Assembly (NCBI RefSeq): GCF_002906575.1
Contig: NZ_CP026309.1
Location: 2,108,001 to 2,172,000, forward strand
DNA from: Salinigranum rubrum
Lineage (GTDB): Archaea; Halobacteriota; Halobacteria; Halobacteriales; Haloferacaceae
DNA: 64,000 nt
Direction of reading: 5' to 3'
Part shown: one piece after another, positions 16,837-27,322 of the stretch
How positions within the stretch are numbered: position 1 is the first letter of the stretch
How the letters are laid out: the number at the start of each line of letters is the position of its first letter
Position numbers and translations under genes: made by a program
Notes under the pieces: model-generated
The model's input: only the letters and a program-made list of their open reading frames with translations
Told to the model about the DNA's origin: nothing
The model's database searches: none

Positions 16837-17301
16837 GTGAGAACCTCGGCCGCCGTAGAGTCGGTGGTGTCCGTCGAGACTGCTCACGCACGACGGGTCC
16901 GCGAGCGTCCCCTCCCCGACGGAACCGAGCGCACCGGAGACGCCGCCGTGTGGGTCGGGGTCGTGCACTCGCCACCGGGGCGGTTCGACCGCCGCGTCGA
17001 CGCCAGCTATCCAGCACTGGGGCTCTCGCCCGAGACGCGCGAGACGCTCGAACGGCGCCGTCGGGACCTCCGGATGCAGGGGCTCTGCGCCGAGGGCGCG
17101 CACAACGCCGCCTGGGAGGAGTTAGCGGTCGATACGCGCGACCGAAGCCGGCTGTCGGGCGAGACGAGCGACGAGGGACGGGAGGCGCTCGCCTCGCTCA
17201 GTTCGCTCGTCGAACGCGAGCACGTCGTCCTCGCGACGGACCGCTGGCCCGGGGGTCGGTGCCATCGGGGGGTCCTCTCCTCGCTCATCGGTTCCGACTG
17301 A
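16837..17301 (+). CDS. conserved hypothetical protein, possible DUF488 relative
   Basis: The 154-residue protein starts at GTG 16837. The C-terminal segment VVLATDRWPGGRCHRGVLSSL resembles the CHR motif that ends DUF488 proteins, and WVGVVHSPPGRFDRRVD could be the start of the domain, but similarity is weak. Codon bias supports it being real, whereas opposite-strand frames look random. Its last 17 bases overlap the mscS stop region (convergent, 17285-17301). Function unknown. Confidence 0.6.
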   Translation: MRTSAAVESVVSVETAHARRVRERPLPDGTERTGDAAVWVGVVHSPPGRFDRRVDASYPALGLSPETRETLERRRRDLRMQGLCAEGAHNAAWEELAVDTRDRSRLSGETSDEGREALASLSSLVEREHVVLATDRWPGGRCHRGVLSSLIGSD

Positions 17302-18262
17302 CGGGGAACTTCACGCGCTCGGGGGCCGCGTTGAACCGTTCGAGGATGCGCTCGTAGAGGACGTTTCTGGTTCGAGCCCCGCGGGGGTGAACCAGGTACC
17401 GGAGGCGGAGTTCGACCCACGACTCCGTCTGGACGACGTTCACCGTGGGTCCGTCCTGGACTTCGAGTTCGACGGCGGTCTCCGAGAGCCGCTCGCGGTA
17501 GTCGGCGATTTCGCGCGCCATCGCGTCGCCGAGATAGTCGTCGGCGACGTCGATCATCGTCTGGCGGGCGAACCGGAGGTCGGTCTCGAACGCCACCTGA
17601 ATCGACAGTTCGTTCCAGACGTGGTCGACGAGCGTCGTGTAGTTGACGACCTGCGAACTGAGGACGACGCTGTTGGGCACCGTGACGACCCGTCCGGAGG
17701 GCTGGTGCGTCGAGACGAGGTCGCCGTTGACCTCCCAGAGGGTCGTGACGAGGAAGTCGACCTCGATGACGTCACCCTTCGAGTCGCCGATCTTCACCCG
17801 GTCCCCGACGGCGTAGGGCCGCTTCAGCATGATGTACACCCACCCCAAGAGCGAGAGGAGGGGCTGTTGGAGCGCGAACGTGATGGCGAACCCGACGACG
17901 CCGAGCGAGAGGAGGACGCCGACCCACTGCTCGGTGATGACGCCGAGGACCGAGATGAGCGCGGTCCCCCCGAGGAGGAGTCGGAGGACGTTGCGGACGT
18001 CGTGGGCGCGGCGTTTCGTAAAGCGCGCGGCGAGCACGCGGAGGACGATGACGTAGACGCCGTAAAAGCCGAGGACGGTCGAGACGACGAGGAGCGCCTT
18101 CGTGAGCACCACGTTCCCCGAGAGGACGGTCGTCGGGAACGGGTCGGGGAAGGGTCCGGTGGCCTGGATGTAGCCGGCGGCGAGTGCGGCGATGCCGGCG
18201 ACGACGAGCGCGGAGTACCCCAGTCGACGCGTCACGGCGCGGAGGTCGGGTCGGCCCGGCAA
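17285..18262 (-). CDS. MscS-family mechanosensitive channel
   Basis: The 325-residue protein would open under membrane tension to release solutes during osmotic downshock. It has four N-terminal membrane helices (about residues 13-32, 48-72, 90-108 and 112-135). The pore-lining helix is followed by the family signature LGWVYIMLKRPYAVGDRVKIG and DVIEVDFLVTTL, then the cytoplasmic beta domain with VTVPNSVVLSSQVVNYT. Length is close to small MscS (about 286) with a modest extension. It converges with the hypothetical gene at 16837. Confidence 0.9.
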   Translation of the reverse strand: MPGRPDLRAVTRRLGYSALVVAGIAALAAGYIQATGPFPDPFPTTVLSGNVVLTKALLVVSTVLGFYGVYVIVLRVLAARFTKRRAHDVRNVLRLLLGGTALISVLGVITEQWVGVLLSLGVVGFAITFALQQPLLSLLGWVYIMLKRPYAVGDRVKIGDSKGDVIEVDFLVTTLWEVNGDLVSTHQPSGRVVTVPNSVVLSSQVVNYTTLVDHVWNELSIQVAFETDLRFARQTMIDVADDYLGDAMAREIADYRERLSETAVELEVQDGPTVNVVQTESWVELRLRYLVHPRGARTRNVLYERILERFNAAPERVKFPVSRNR

Positions 18263-18320
18263 AACAGTGTCGACCGCCGCTCCGGGTCTAGCGACGGGGG
18301 CCGGGACCCGCCCGCGGTCG

Positions 18321-18449
18321 TCAGACCGTCAACTGAAGCGCCTGCCGGATGTGAAACCGCGTCTCGGGGTCGTTCGACTCGACGAGTGCCTGTTCGAGGT
18401 GCCTCCGGACGGCGATGCGGTGGGTGTCGGGCGCTGGATCAGCGTGCAT
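18321..18449 (-). CDS. 42-residue helical microprotein
   Basis: The product begins MHADPAPDTHRIAVRRHLEQ and ends FHIRQALQLTV. It is predicted to be mostly alpha-helical and highly charged. A TATATAAA box at 18471-18478 is 25 nt upstream of the ATG, exactly as for leaderless haloarchaeal genes, and the codon usage is haloarchaeal. I believe it is a genuine small gene. The function is unknown. Confidence 0.65.
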   Translation of the reverse strand: MHADPAPDTHRIAVRRHLEQALVESNDPETRFHIRQALQLTV

Positions 18450-18470
18450 ACGTCATCATTATTAACGTGA

Positions 18471-18478
18471 TATATAAA
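18471..18478 (-). promoter_or_regulatory. TATA box of the 42-residue gene
   Basis: The minus strand reads TTTATATA within a 100-bp A/T-rich island. It is centred 25 nt before the ATG at 18449. The rest of the island (about 18530-18560, T-rich on the minus strand) could serve as the terminator of malQ. Confidence 0.65.
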
Positions 18479-18630
18479 CGTATGTTGCCGAGTATTGGAT
18501 GTAGTAACTAATTAACTATGGATTGTGTCTGATATAAAAATATAAATTCACGAACTAAATACGTTCGTCGAATCGGATATATGGTTCCGAGACGGGCACG
18601 GTACGAGGGCCGGCGAACGGACGACCCGAG

Positions 18631-20099
18631 TCAGCGGATGTAGATGTCGGTGAGACTCGCGAGTTCGTCCGCGACCCCGGTTTCGAATCCGTCGCGGGTG
18701 ACGCGCCAGCCCCAGTTCCCCTCCGCGGTGCCGGGCGTGTTGAAGCGGGCGTGTGAGTCCAGTCCGAGGAGGTCCTGCATCGTGGTAAAGGCCATCACGG
18801 CCTCGGAGTTCCAGACGGCCTCGATCATCGACCAGTTGATGTTCGAGCCGTCGACGCCGAGGTTGTAGTGGAGGCAGTCTCTCTGTTGGGGCCCGAGGCT
18901 CCCGTAGTAACCGACGACGGTGTCAGTGTCGTGCGTCGAGGTGTAGCCGACGACGTTGTCCGGGTAGTGCATCGGCTGGTACATGTGGCCGGCCTCACAC
19001 CAGTCGGCGTACTGGGGGACGCGCATCCCGGGGAACTCGAACCGGTCGCGGAGTTCGACGAGGCCCTCGTCGAGGAAGCCGAGGTCCTCGACGATGAACG
19101 GGAGTTCGCCGAACTCGCGCTCGACCGTCTCGAAGAAGTCGTGACCGGGGGCGTCGACCCACTGGCCGTCGCCGGCCCAGTCGGACTCGGCGTCGATGGC
19201 CCAGTACTCGTCGAAGCCCTTGAAGTGGTCGATACGAGTGATATCCACGAGGTCGAACAGCCGATTCAGGCGGTCGATCCACCAGTCGTAGCCGTTCTCG
19301 CGGAGGTGGTCCCAGTCGTACAGCGGGTTGCCCCAGCGCTGGCCGTCGTCCTGCGGATTGGGGGGACCCCCGCGACGACCGTCGGTTCGTTGTTCTCGTC
19401 CAATCGAAAGGCGTCGGGGGCGGCCCAGACGTCCGCGCTGTCGAGCGCGACGTAGATGGGCAGGTCGCCGACCAACTGGATGTCGCGCTCGTTCGCGTAC
19501 GCCCTGAGGTCCCGCCACTGTCGGTCGAAGGCGTGCTGGGCGAACTTCCGGAAGGCGACCTCTTCGGCGAGTTCCTCGCGGTACCGGTCGAGCGCGTCGG
19601 GGTCGCGCGTCTTCACCTCGTGGGGCCACGTCGTCCAGAGCGCGCCCTCGAACTCGTGTTTGAGCGCCATGAACAGCGCGTAGCCGTCGAGCCAGGCGGC
19701 CTCGCGCTCGCAGAACTCGTCGTACTCGTCCGTGGGTTCGAAGCGCTCGAACGCCGTCCGGAGACGGTCGCGCTTGAAGGACGCGACGTGGCCGTAGTCG
19801 ACGTGGTGGTCGTCGAACGACTCGCCCGTGAGTTCCGCCTCGGTGAGGAGGCCGCGCTCTGCGAGACGGTCGAGGCTGACGAGGAGCGGGTTGCCGGCGA
19901 ACGCCGAAAACGACTGGTACGGCGAGTTGCCGTGCGCCTGCGAGGTGGGACCGAGCGGACAGAACTGCCAGAGCGACTGGTTCGCGCGGTCGAGGAAGTC
20001 GAGGAAGTCACGCGCTCCCTCTCCGAGGTCGCCGATACCGTGTGGGCCCGGAAGCGACGTGACGTGCATGAACACGCCGCCCTGACGCTGGAATCGCAT
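18631..20099 (-). pseudogene. malQ: 4-alpha-glucanotransferase (amylomaltase), single-base frameshift
   Basis: MalQ transfers alpha-1,4-glucan chains during maltodextrin metabolism. The N-terminal frame (20099 to about 19366) encodes RQGGVFMHVTSLPGPHGIGD and continues through DLPIYVALDSADVWA to VVAGVPP. The C-terminal frame (about 19359 to 18631) resumes with DDGQRWGNPLYDW, then the catalytic region DITRIDHFKGFDEYW (nucleophile Asp), the acid/base segment VEDLGFL and STHDTDT, and ends TDIYIR. Adding one C to the run of six C (minus strand; 19360-19365) restores one frame of about 489 residues, the family size. Real mutation, a slippery run or an assembly error are all possible. Confidence 0.87.
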
Positions 20100-20214
20100 A
20101 TACGTCGGATTCGACAGCGTGACACATTAAGCGTGGGGCTTCGGCGGTGAGCGCGAGCGAACCCGAAACGTGACGACCATCCGTCGTGAGTGGGCGCGGC
20201 CGCGGTGAAACCGT

Positions 20215-20231
20215 GAGAGAGACTGTCTCTC
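20215..20231. promoter_or_regulatory. inverted repeat upstream of the KaiC-like gene
   Basis: GAGAGA-GACTG-TCTCTC is a perfect 6-bp inverted repeat about 70 bp before the KaiC-like ATG at 20301. It could be an operator or an RNA hairpin in a leader; nothing else in the 200-bp spacer between malQ and this gene explains it. Confidence 0.35.
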
Positions 20232-20300
20232 GGGAGGATACTCACGGGTTCCTGAGAAACAGTATTGTCCTCCCGTTGGGACTGGAGAGGAGAGGAGTAC

Positions 20301-21803
20301 ATGGTCGAACCCGCAGACAGTGGAACCGACACAGGCGTGGACGACGACAACCGGGGCGTCATCGAGCGGCTTTCGAGCGGCATCGATGGGTTCGATACCG
20401 TCCTCGGCGGCGGATTCCTGCGCGGCTATCACTATCTGATCCGCGGGACGCCCGGCGCGGGGAAGACGGTGCTCGGCTGGCACTTCCTGGTCGCCGACGG
20501 CGGCGGGGACGCGCTGTACGTGACGTTCGAGGAGTGTCCCGAGAAGATCCGACGGAACGCCGCGTCGCTCGGCATCGACCTCGACAGCGTCACCATCCTG
20601 GATATGAGCCCCGAGGCGCGGTCGTTCGCCGAGGGAGCCAGCTACGACGTCTTCGCCCCGTCCGCCGTGGAGTACGAGTCGCTGACCGACCGCGTCCGCG
20701 CACAGGTCGAGGCGTCGCCGAAGCGGGTGCTTTTGGACCCGGTGACGCAACTGCGGTATCTCGCGCCGGACGAGTACCAGTTCCGGCGGGAACTCCTCTC
20801 GCTCATGGGCCTGCTGACAGAGCAGAGAGCGACGGTGCTTTTCACCTCGCAAGCGAGTCCGGAGACGCCCGACAGCGACCTGCAGTTCATGGGCGACGGA
20901 ATCGTCGAACTGTCGCGTCCGAACGGCGGCCGGGTGCTCGACGTCCCGAAGTTTCGCGGGGGAAGCGTCGCCACGGGACCTCACGCCGTCACGCTCGACC
21001 AGGGGGGAATGACCGTCTACCCGCGGGTCGTGCCCGACCACGACGGGCGCCCGTTCGTCCGGACGCTCGCGTCCTCGGGCGTCCCGGCGCTCGACGACCT
21101 CCTGCACGGGGGGATCGAACTGGGGACCACCACGCTGTTCAGCGGCCCGACGGGTATCGGCAAGACGACGGTCGGTGCCCTCTTTCTCGTCGAAGCGGCC
21201 GGACAGGGGGACCACTCGGTCCTCTACCACCTGGAAGAGAAGCCGGCGACGTTCGTCGAACGCTGTGCCGCAATCGGCACGCCGGTGACGGAACTGCTCG
21301 AATCGGAGGCGCTCGAAGTCGTCGGCGTGACGCCCTCGCTGTTGACCGTCGGCGAGTTCCTCGCGCAGGTCCAAAGCAACGTCACCGACGAGACGACGTT
21401 CGTGATGATAGACGGGGTCTCGGGGTTCGAGAAGCTCACCAACCTCTCCGTCGAGCGCGAGGAGCTATCGGCGCTGCGGAGTTACCTGACCGCCCGCGGT
21501 ATCACGGTGGTTCTCACCGACGAGATGCCGAACATCACGGGCGACTTCCGCCCGACGAAGTCGGGCGAGACGGCCATCGCGGACAACATCGTGTTCATGC
21601 GGTATCTCGAGTTCAACGGCGAACTCCACCGCGCTATCGGCGTGTTGAAGAAGCGAGCGAGCGACTTCGAACACCGACTCAGGCAGTTCGAGATAACCGA
21701 CGAAGGCGTCGTTATCGGCGACCCGATCACGGGACTGTCGGGCGTCCTCACCGGCGACCCACAGTGGGTGGGCGTCGGGTCCGACCGGGAGGAGGTGCTG
21801 TGA
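20301..21803 (+). CDS. KaiC-like dual-domain RecA-family ATPase
   Basis: The 500-residue protein holds two KaiC/RadA-type ATPase domains. Domain 1 has Walker A RGTPGAGKTVLG (about 50-61), the paired glutamates TFEECPEK, and a Walker B near RVLLDPVTQL. Domain 2 has Walker A SGPTGIGKTT, HLEEKP, and Walker B FVMIDGVSGF. Both P-loops look functional. Such proteins in haloarchaea are signalling ATPases, often next to histidine kinases, and are not proof of a clock. ATG 20301 follows a ggagaggagaggag ribosome-binding site. The stop is immediately followed by the GTG of the kinase gene, so the pair is co-translated. Confidence 0.88.
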   Translation: MVEPADSGTDTGVDDDNRGVIERLSSGIDGFDTVLGGGFLRGYHYLIRGTPGAGKTVLGWHFLVADGGGDALYVTFEECPEKIRRNAASLGIDLDSVTILDMSPEARSFAEGASYDVFAPSAVEYESLTDRVRAQVEASPKRVLLDPVTQLRYLAPDEYQFRRELLSLMGLLTEQRATVLFTSQASPETPDSDLQFMGDGIVELSRPNGGRVLDVPKFRGGSVATGPHAVTLDQGGMTVYPRVVPDHDGRPFVRTLASSGVPALDDLLHGGIELGTTTLFSGPTGIGKTTVGALFLVEAAGQGDHSVLYHLEEKPATFVERCAAIGTPVTELLESEALEVVGVTPSLLTVGEFLAQVQSNVTDETTFVMIDGVSGFEKLTNLSVEREELSALRSYLTARGITVVLTDEMPNITGDFRPTKSGETAIADNIVFMRYLEFNGELHRAIGVLKKRASDFEHRLRQFEITDEGVVIGDPITGLSGVLTGDPQWVGVGSDREEVL

Positions 21804-23189
21804 GTGACCCAACGGCGGAAGCAGGACGGTCAGGCGTCCACGCCGGAGGCGAGGGGACGCCCACGCGGGGATAACGGCGACGACATGTGGACACCATCCG
21901 ACGGAACGGACCGGTTCGGGCACGACCTCCCCACCCGTGACAGCGGGACGTTCCTGCCATCGGTGACCGCCGCGCAACCGCACCGTGTCCTCCTGCTCGT
22001 CTCCCACGCTCGGAACCGCGCGCTCTTACTCGACTGGTTCGACGAGCATCCGCTGTACGACGCGATCGACGGTGTGTCGGTCCTCCCCGGCGAGCAGGGA
22101 GGGGACACCGAACGAGACGTGGACGACACCCGAGACGGTGTCGCACCGGACGGGACGGGGGACCGCTCTCGCTCCGAGGGGGCTGAGGCGGGCGAAGACC
22201 ACGCTGTTCCCCGACGGCTCGGTCGTCTCGAATCCGAGGCGATCGACCTGATCCTCGTCGACGTGACCGCGTTCGAGGCGAACGCCGGATGGATCAGGCG
22301 GCGGCTCGAACTCGAGAAGCCGTTGCCGCTCCCGTGTCTCCTGCTCGCCTCGGAGTCGGCGGCGCGCCGGTTCTTCGCCTCGGCCGCCGCCCGCGACCGG
22401 AGCGTGCTCGTCGACGACATCGTCACGACGCCGGTCGACCCCACGCTGCTCGACCGACGGCTCCGGGCGTACCTCAGCCTCCGACGGATGGCGTCGGAAC
22501 TCGACCGGCGTCACGACCAGCTCTCGTTGCTCGCACAGGTGGTCAGACACGACATCGCGAACGCCGCGACGGTCATCACGGGTTGGGGCGAGTTGCTGCG
22601 CGAGAACGTCACCCCCGAGGGAGTGGACGCGCTCGAACGCATCCTCCGCGGCGGGCAACGGATCACGGAGATCGTCGAGAACAGCCGCGACCTGACGATG
22701 CTCATCGATGCCGGTCACGACCTCGAAACGGAGACCGTCCTGCTGGGTCCGATTCTCCAGGCGGAAGTCGACGCCATCAGGCGCGTCCACGAGTCGACGA
22801 CGAAAGCGGTGACCGTCGACCTCCGACCGGTTCCGGCGGTCAAAGTCGTCGCCGGCGGGATGCTTCCCTCGGTGTTCGCGAACCTGCTCTCGAACGCCGT
22901 CCGCCACAACGAGAGCGAGACGGTCGAAATCGGGGTCCGCGTCGACGTCGAACAGCGGGAGGTCGTCGTCCGCGTGACCGACAACGGGCCCGGAATCGAC
23001 GACGACCGGAAGGAGCAGGTGTTCGAGCCGTCGACGAAACGCGGCGACAGCCCCGGCGACGGACTCGGCCTCTCGCTCGTCAAACGGCTCGTCGAGTCGT
23101 ACGGCGGTCGCGTCTGGTTCGAGGACGCCCCCGAGGGTGGGACGGTCGCCTGCGTCGCCCTCCGTCGGGCGATGTCGTCGGTGCCCTGA
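21804..23189 (+). CDS. histidine kinase with degenerate receiver-like N-terminus
   Basis: The 461-residue protein has a receiver-like domain from about residue 58 to 225, interrupted by a charged insertion at 97-140. The strand LILVDVTAF provides an Asp near 153 where a phosphoacceptor would be. A HisKA-type helix follows with VVRHDIANAATV (His249), then a GHKL ATPase with the N box NLLSNAVRH, G1 DNGPGID and G2 GDGLGLSLVKRL. There are no membrane segments, so it is cytoplasmic. It starts with GTG directly after the KaiC-like stop, a strong sign that both act in one pathway. Confidence 0.88.
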   Translation: MTQRRKQDGQASTPEARGRPRGDNGDDMWTPSDGTDRFGHDLPTRDSGTFLPSVTAAQPHRVLLLVSHARNRALLLDWFDEHPLYDAIDGVSVLPGEQGGDTERDVDDTRDGVAPDGTGDRSRSEGAEAGEDHAVPRRLGRLESEAIDLILVDVTAFEANAGWIRRRLELEKPLPLPCLLLASESAARRFFASAAARDRSVLVDDIVTTPVDPTLLDRRLRAYLSLRRMASELDRRHDQLSLLAQVVRHDIANAATVITGWGELLRENVTPEGVDALERILRGGQRITEIVENSRDLTMLIDAGHDLETETVLLGPILQAEVDAIRRVHESTTKAVTVDLRPVPAVKVVAGGMLPSVFANLLSNAVRHNESETVEIGVRVDVEQREVVVRVTDNGPGIDDDRKEQVFEPSTKRGDSPGDGLGLSLVKRLVESYGGRVWFEDAPEGGTVACVALRRAMSSVP

Positions 23190-23217
23190 GCCGCCCGGGA
23201 TTCCGTCGGGAGCGGGG

Positions 23218-23649
23218 TCAGCGCCGGTCGGTCGGACGGCTTCGGGTGCGGACCCACCATCCCAGGGCGACCGCGACGCCGACCACGGCGCCGACCGTGT
23301 TGGCGACGGCGTCGCCGCCGGAGGCCGTCCGTCCGGGGACGACCGACTGGACGACTTCGACGCCAGCGCCGAACGTCGCGACCCCGAGAACGATCACGAC
23401 CAGACCGAGGAGACCGTACTCCGCGTCTCGCACGCGCGTTCCCCAGACGGCCAGCCCGGCGATGACGGCGTAGCTGGCGGCGTGGACGACCTTGTCGGCA
23501 CCGACGCCGAACGGACCGGCGATGGCGACAGCGGTGTCGCCACCCGTGGTCGGGAGCGGGAGGACCGACCCGATGAAGACGACGGCCGCGACCACGACGA
23601 GGAGCGCCAGGAGGCCGGACCGGCGTCCCCCACCGAGCGGGGCGTTCAT
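23218..23649 (-). CDS. VanZ-like small membrane protein
   Basis: The 143-residue protein has four hydrophobic segments and the VanZ-type loop GADKVVHAASYAVIAGLA, followed by FGAGVEVVQSVVPGRTASGGD, which matches the conserved VQ...P.R..S..D pattern of that family. VanZ relatives are poorly understood; resistance to teicoplanin is known only in some bacteria and should not be assumed here. The ATG at 23649 is 26 nt from a TATAAAT box (23672-23678), so the longer upstream frame is excluded. Confidence 0.82.
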   Translation of the reverse strand: MNAPLGGGRRSGLLALLVVVAAVVFIGSVLPLPTTGGDTAVAIAGPFGVGADKVVHAASYAVIAGLAVWGTRVRDAEYGLLGLVVIVLGVATFGAGVEVVQSVVPGRTASGGDAVANTVGAVVGVAVALGWWVRTRSRPTDRR

Positions 23650-23671
23650 GCCCGGGATACGGTGAGCGAGG

Positions 23672-23678
23672 TATAAAT
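23672..23678 (-). promoter_or_regulatory. TATA box of the VanZ-like gene
   Basis: The minus strand reads ATTTATA, centred 26 nt before the ATG at 23649 and consistent with a leaderless transcript. Confidence 0.6.
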
Positions 23679-23794
23679 CGTCGGCGCTTGTGAGAGAGTG
23701 ACTCGCACGTGAAGAGGGGCAGGCGTGCTCGACCGCACGGGCGCGGGGCGTGTCCGGTGTCGGACATCGTTCCCGCCGCGCGCGTTCCAACAAC

Positions 23795-23802
23795 ACTTAA
23801 TC
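23795..23802 (+). promoter_or_regulatory. TATA box of thrS
   Basis: ACTTAATC is centred 27 nt before the thrS ATG at 23826, supporting that start and a leaderless operon transcript. Confidence 0.6.
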
Positions 23803-23825
23803 TCCGGCCTCGTTTTCTGCGACGT

Positions 23826-25751
<1,926 letters not shown>

Positions 25752-25754
25752 GCC

Positions 25755-26756
25755 ATGGAGCAGTACCTGAACCTCGTCGAACGCGTCCTCTCGGCGGGAA
25801 CGTACAAGCCGAACCGGACGGGCGTCGACACCATCGCCGGCTTCAGCGAGCACTACACGGTCGACCTGAGCGAGGGGTTTCCGCTCCTCACCACGAAGGA
25901 CCTCTCGGGCTTCCGCTGGAACTCGCTCGTCCACGAGGTGCTGTGGTACCTCTCGGGCGAGGAGCACATCCGCTCGCTCAGCGAAGAGACGGGCATCTGG
26001 GACGCGTGGGCCGACGACGAGGGGCGGCTGGACACGGCGTACGGGCGGTTCTGGCGGCGCTTCCCCGTCCCCGACGGGAGCCAGCGGCTCCCGGGCGAAT
26101 CGTGGCCGGACGACGCCCACCGCTGGGTGTCCGAGGGCGAGTTCGACCAGATACAGTACGTCCTCGATACCTTAGAGGAGAACCCCAACTCGCGGCGACT
26201 GGTCGTCAGCGCGTGGCACCCCGCGAACGCCGCCGTCTCGACGCTCCCGCCGTGTCACTACACGTTCGTGTTCAACGTCCAGGGCGACCGGCTGAACTGT
26301 CACCTCACCCAGCGGTCGGGCGACATCGCCCTCGGCGTCCCGTTCAACATCGCGGCGTACGCGATGCTGGCGCAGGCCGTCGCCGCGCAGACGGGCTTCG
26401 AACTCGGGGAGTTCGGCCACACCGTCGTCGACGCGCACGTCTACTGCGGAACCGGCGACAGGGGCGCGTGGTACGCGGACAACCTCGACCGCCTGCAGTC
26501 GCGGCTGGAGACGGTCGGCTCCCGGGAGGAGTACCGCGGGGTCCGCGAGTGGCTGGAGAGCGAGGCGCCGGCCGAGCGGGAGGGCGAGAAGCGGTACGAC
26601 CACGTCCCCGGCCTCCTGGAGCAGTGTTCGCGCGAACCGGGGCCGAAGCCCACGCTCGACATCGCCGACAAGCCGCTGGACGACCTCGCCTTCGACGACA
26701 TCGTCCTCAGCGAGTACGACCCGGAACCGGGCATCCGGTTCGCCGTCGCCGAGTGA
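25755..26756 (+). CDS. thyA: thymidylate synthase
   Basis: ThyA converts dUMP and methylene-tetrahydrofolate into dTMP and dihydrofolate. The 333-residue protein shows the nucleophile motif LPPCHYTFVF, dUMP-binding QRSGDIALGVPFNIA and the arginine segment NSRRLVVSAWHP. It is longer than the 264-residue E. coli enzyme, owing to an insertion near 175-250 and a longer C-terminus. It starts 3 bp after thrS and ends one base before folA, so thrS-thyA-folA form one transcript; the pairing with folA is functional because ThyA produces the dihydrofolate that DHFR reduces. Confidence 0.95.
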   Translation: MEQYLNLVERVLSAGTYKPNRTGVDTIAGFSEHYTVDLSEGFPLLTTKDLSGFRWNSLVHEVLWYLSGEEHIRSLSEETGIWDAWADDEGRLDTAYGRFWRRFPVPDGSQRLPGESWPDDAHRWVSEGEFDQIQYVLDTLEENPNSRRLVVSAWHPANAAVSTLPPCHYTFVFNVQGDRLNCHLTQRSGDIALGVPFNIAAYAMLAQAVAAQTGFELGEFGHTVVDAHVYCGTGDRGAWYADNLDRLQSRLETVGSREEYRGVREWLESEAPAEREGEKRYDHVPGLLEQCSREPGPKPTLDIADKPLDDLAFDDIVLSEYDPEPGIRFAVAE

Positions 26757-26757
26757 G

Positions 26758-27258
26758 ATGATGGTTCGGTACGTGCTCGTCGCGGCGGTCGCACGGAACG
26801 GCGTCATCGGGCGCGACGGGGAGATGCCGTGGCACCTCCCCGCGGACCTGAAACACTTCAAGGAGACGACGACGGGCCACCCCGTCGTGATGGGGCGGCG
26901 GACGTACGAGTCTATCGCGGCGCACCTGGACGGGCCGCTTCCCGACCGTCACAGCGTCGTCCTCTCGTCGCAGGACCTCGACCTGCCGGCGGGGGCGGAG
27001 GTGGTCGGTTCCGTCGAGGAGGCGCGGCGGGCGGCCGAAGCGGCGGCGGAGCGGATGGGCGTCGAGACGGTGTACGTCGTCGGCGGCGCGACCGTCTACG
27101 AGCAGTTCCTCCCCCGCGCGAGTCGACTCGTCCTCACCGAACTCGACGAGGCGCACGAGGGAGACACCGCGTTTCCGGCGTACGACGAGGAGCGGTGGGT
27201 CGAGGCCGAGCGGGAGTCACACGACGGCTTCGACTTCGTGACGTACGAGCGCGTCTGA
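26758..27258 (+). CDS. folA: dihydrofolate reductase
   Basis: DHFR reduces dihydrofolate to tetrahydrofolate with NADPH. The 166-residue protein has the core NGVIGRDGEMPWHLPADL (about residues 14-31), the NADPH-binding VVMGRRTYESI and VYVVGGATVYEQFLP. The length is typical of a single-domain DHFR. Two ATG codons occur in tandem (26758 and 26761); either may be used. It is the last gene of the thrS-thyA-folA unit; in other haloarchaea the pair is known as hts-hdrB. Confidence 0.95.
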   Translation: MMVRYVLVAAVARNGVIGRDGEMPWHLPADLKHFKETTTGHPVVMGRRTYESIAAHLDGPLPDRHSVVLSSQDLDLPAGAEVVGSVEEARRAAEAAAERMGVETVYVVGGATVYEQFLPRASRLVLTELDEAHEGDTAFPAYDEERWVEAERESHDGFDFVTYERV

Positions 27259-27322
27259 CGTTTCTTTCGCGCCGAACGATCCCTACCGAAACGTTTGACT
27301 CGGTCGGGTGTGAGCTAGCCCC

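Noticed and set aside
20301-21803. Circadian clock kaiC
   Set aside because: KaiC-like ATPases are widespread in archaea without kaiA/kaiB; no clock partner genes are present, so only a KaiC-like call is justified.
20186-21874. 562-codon open frame overlapping the KaiC-like gene in another frame
   Set aside because: It is extremely Arg-rich and overlaps a gene with two intact Walker motifs; typical frame shadow.
23218-23649. Teicoplanin-resistance gene vanZ
   Set aside because: Only the membrane fold and a short motif resemble VanZ; archaea lack the peptidoglycan target, so a resistance role is not claimed.
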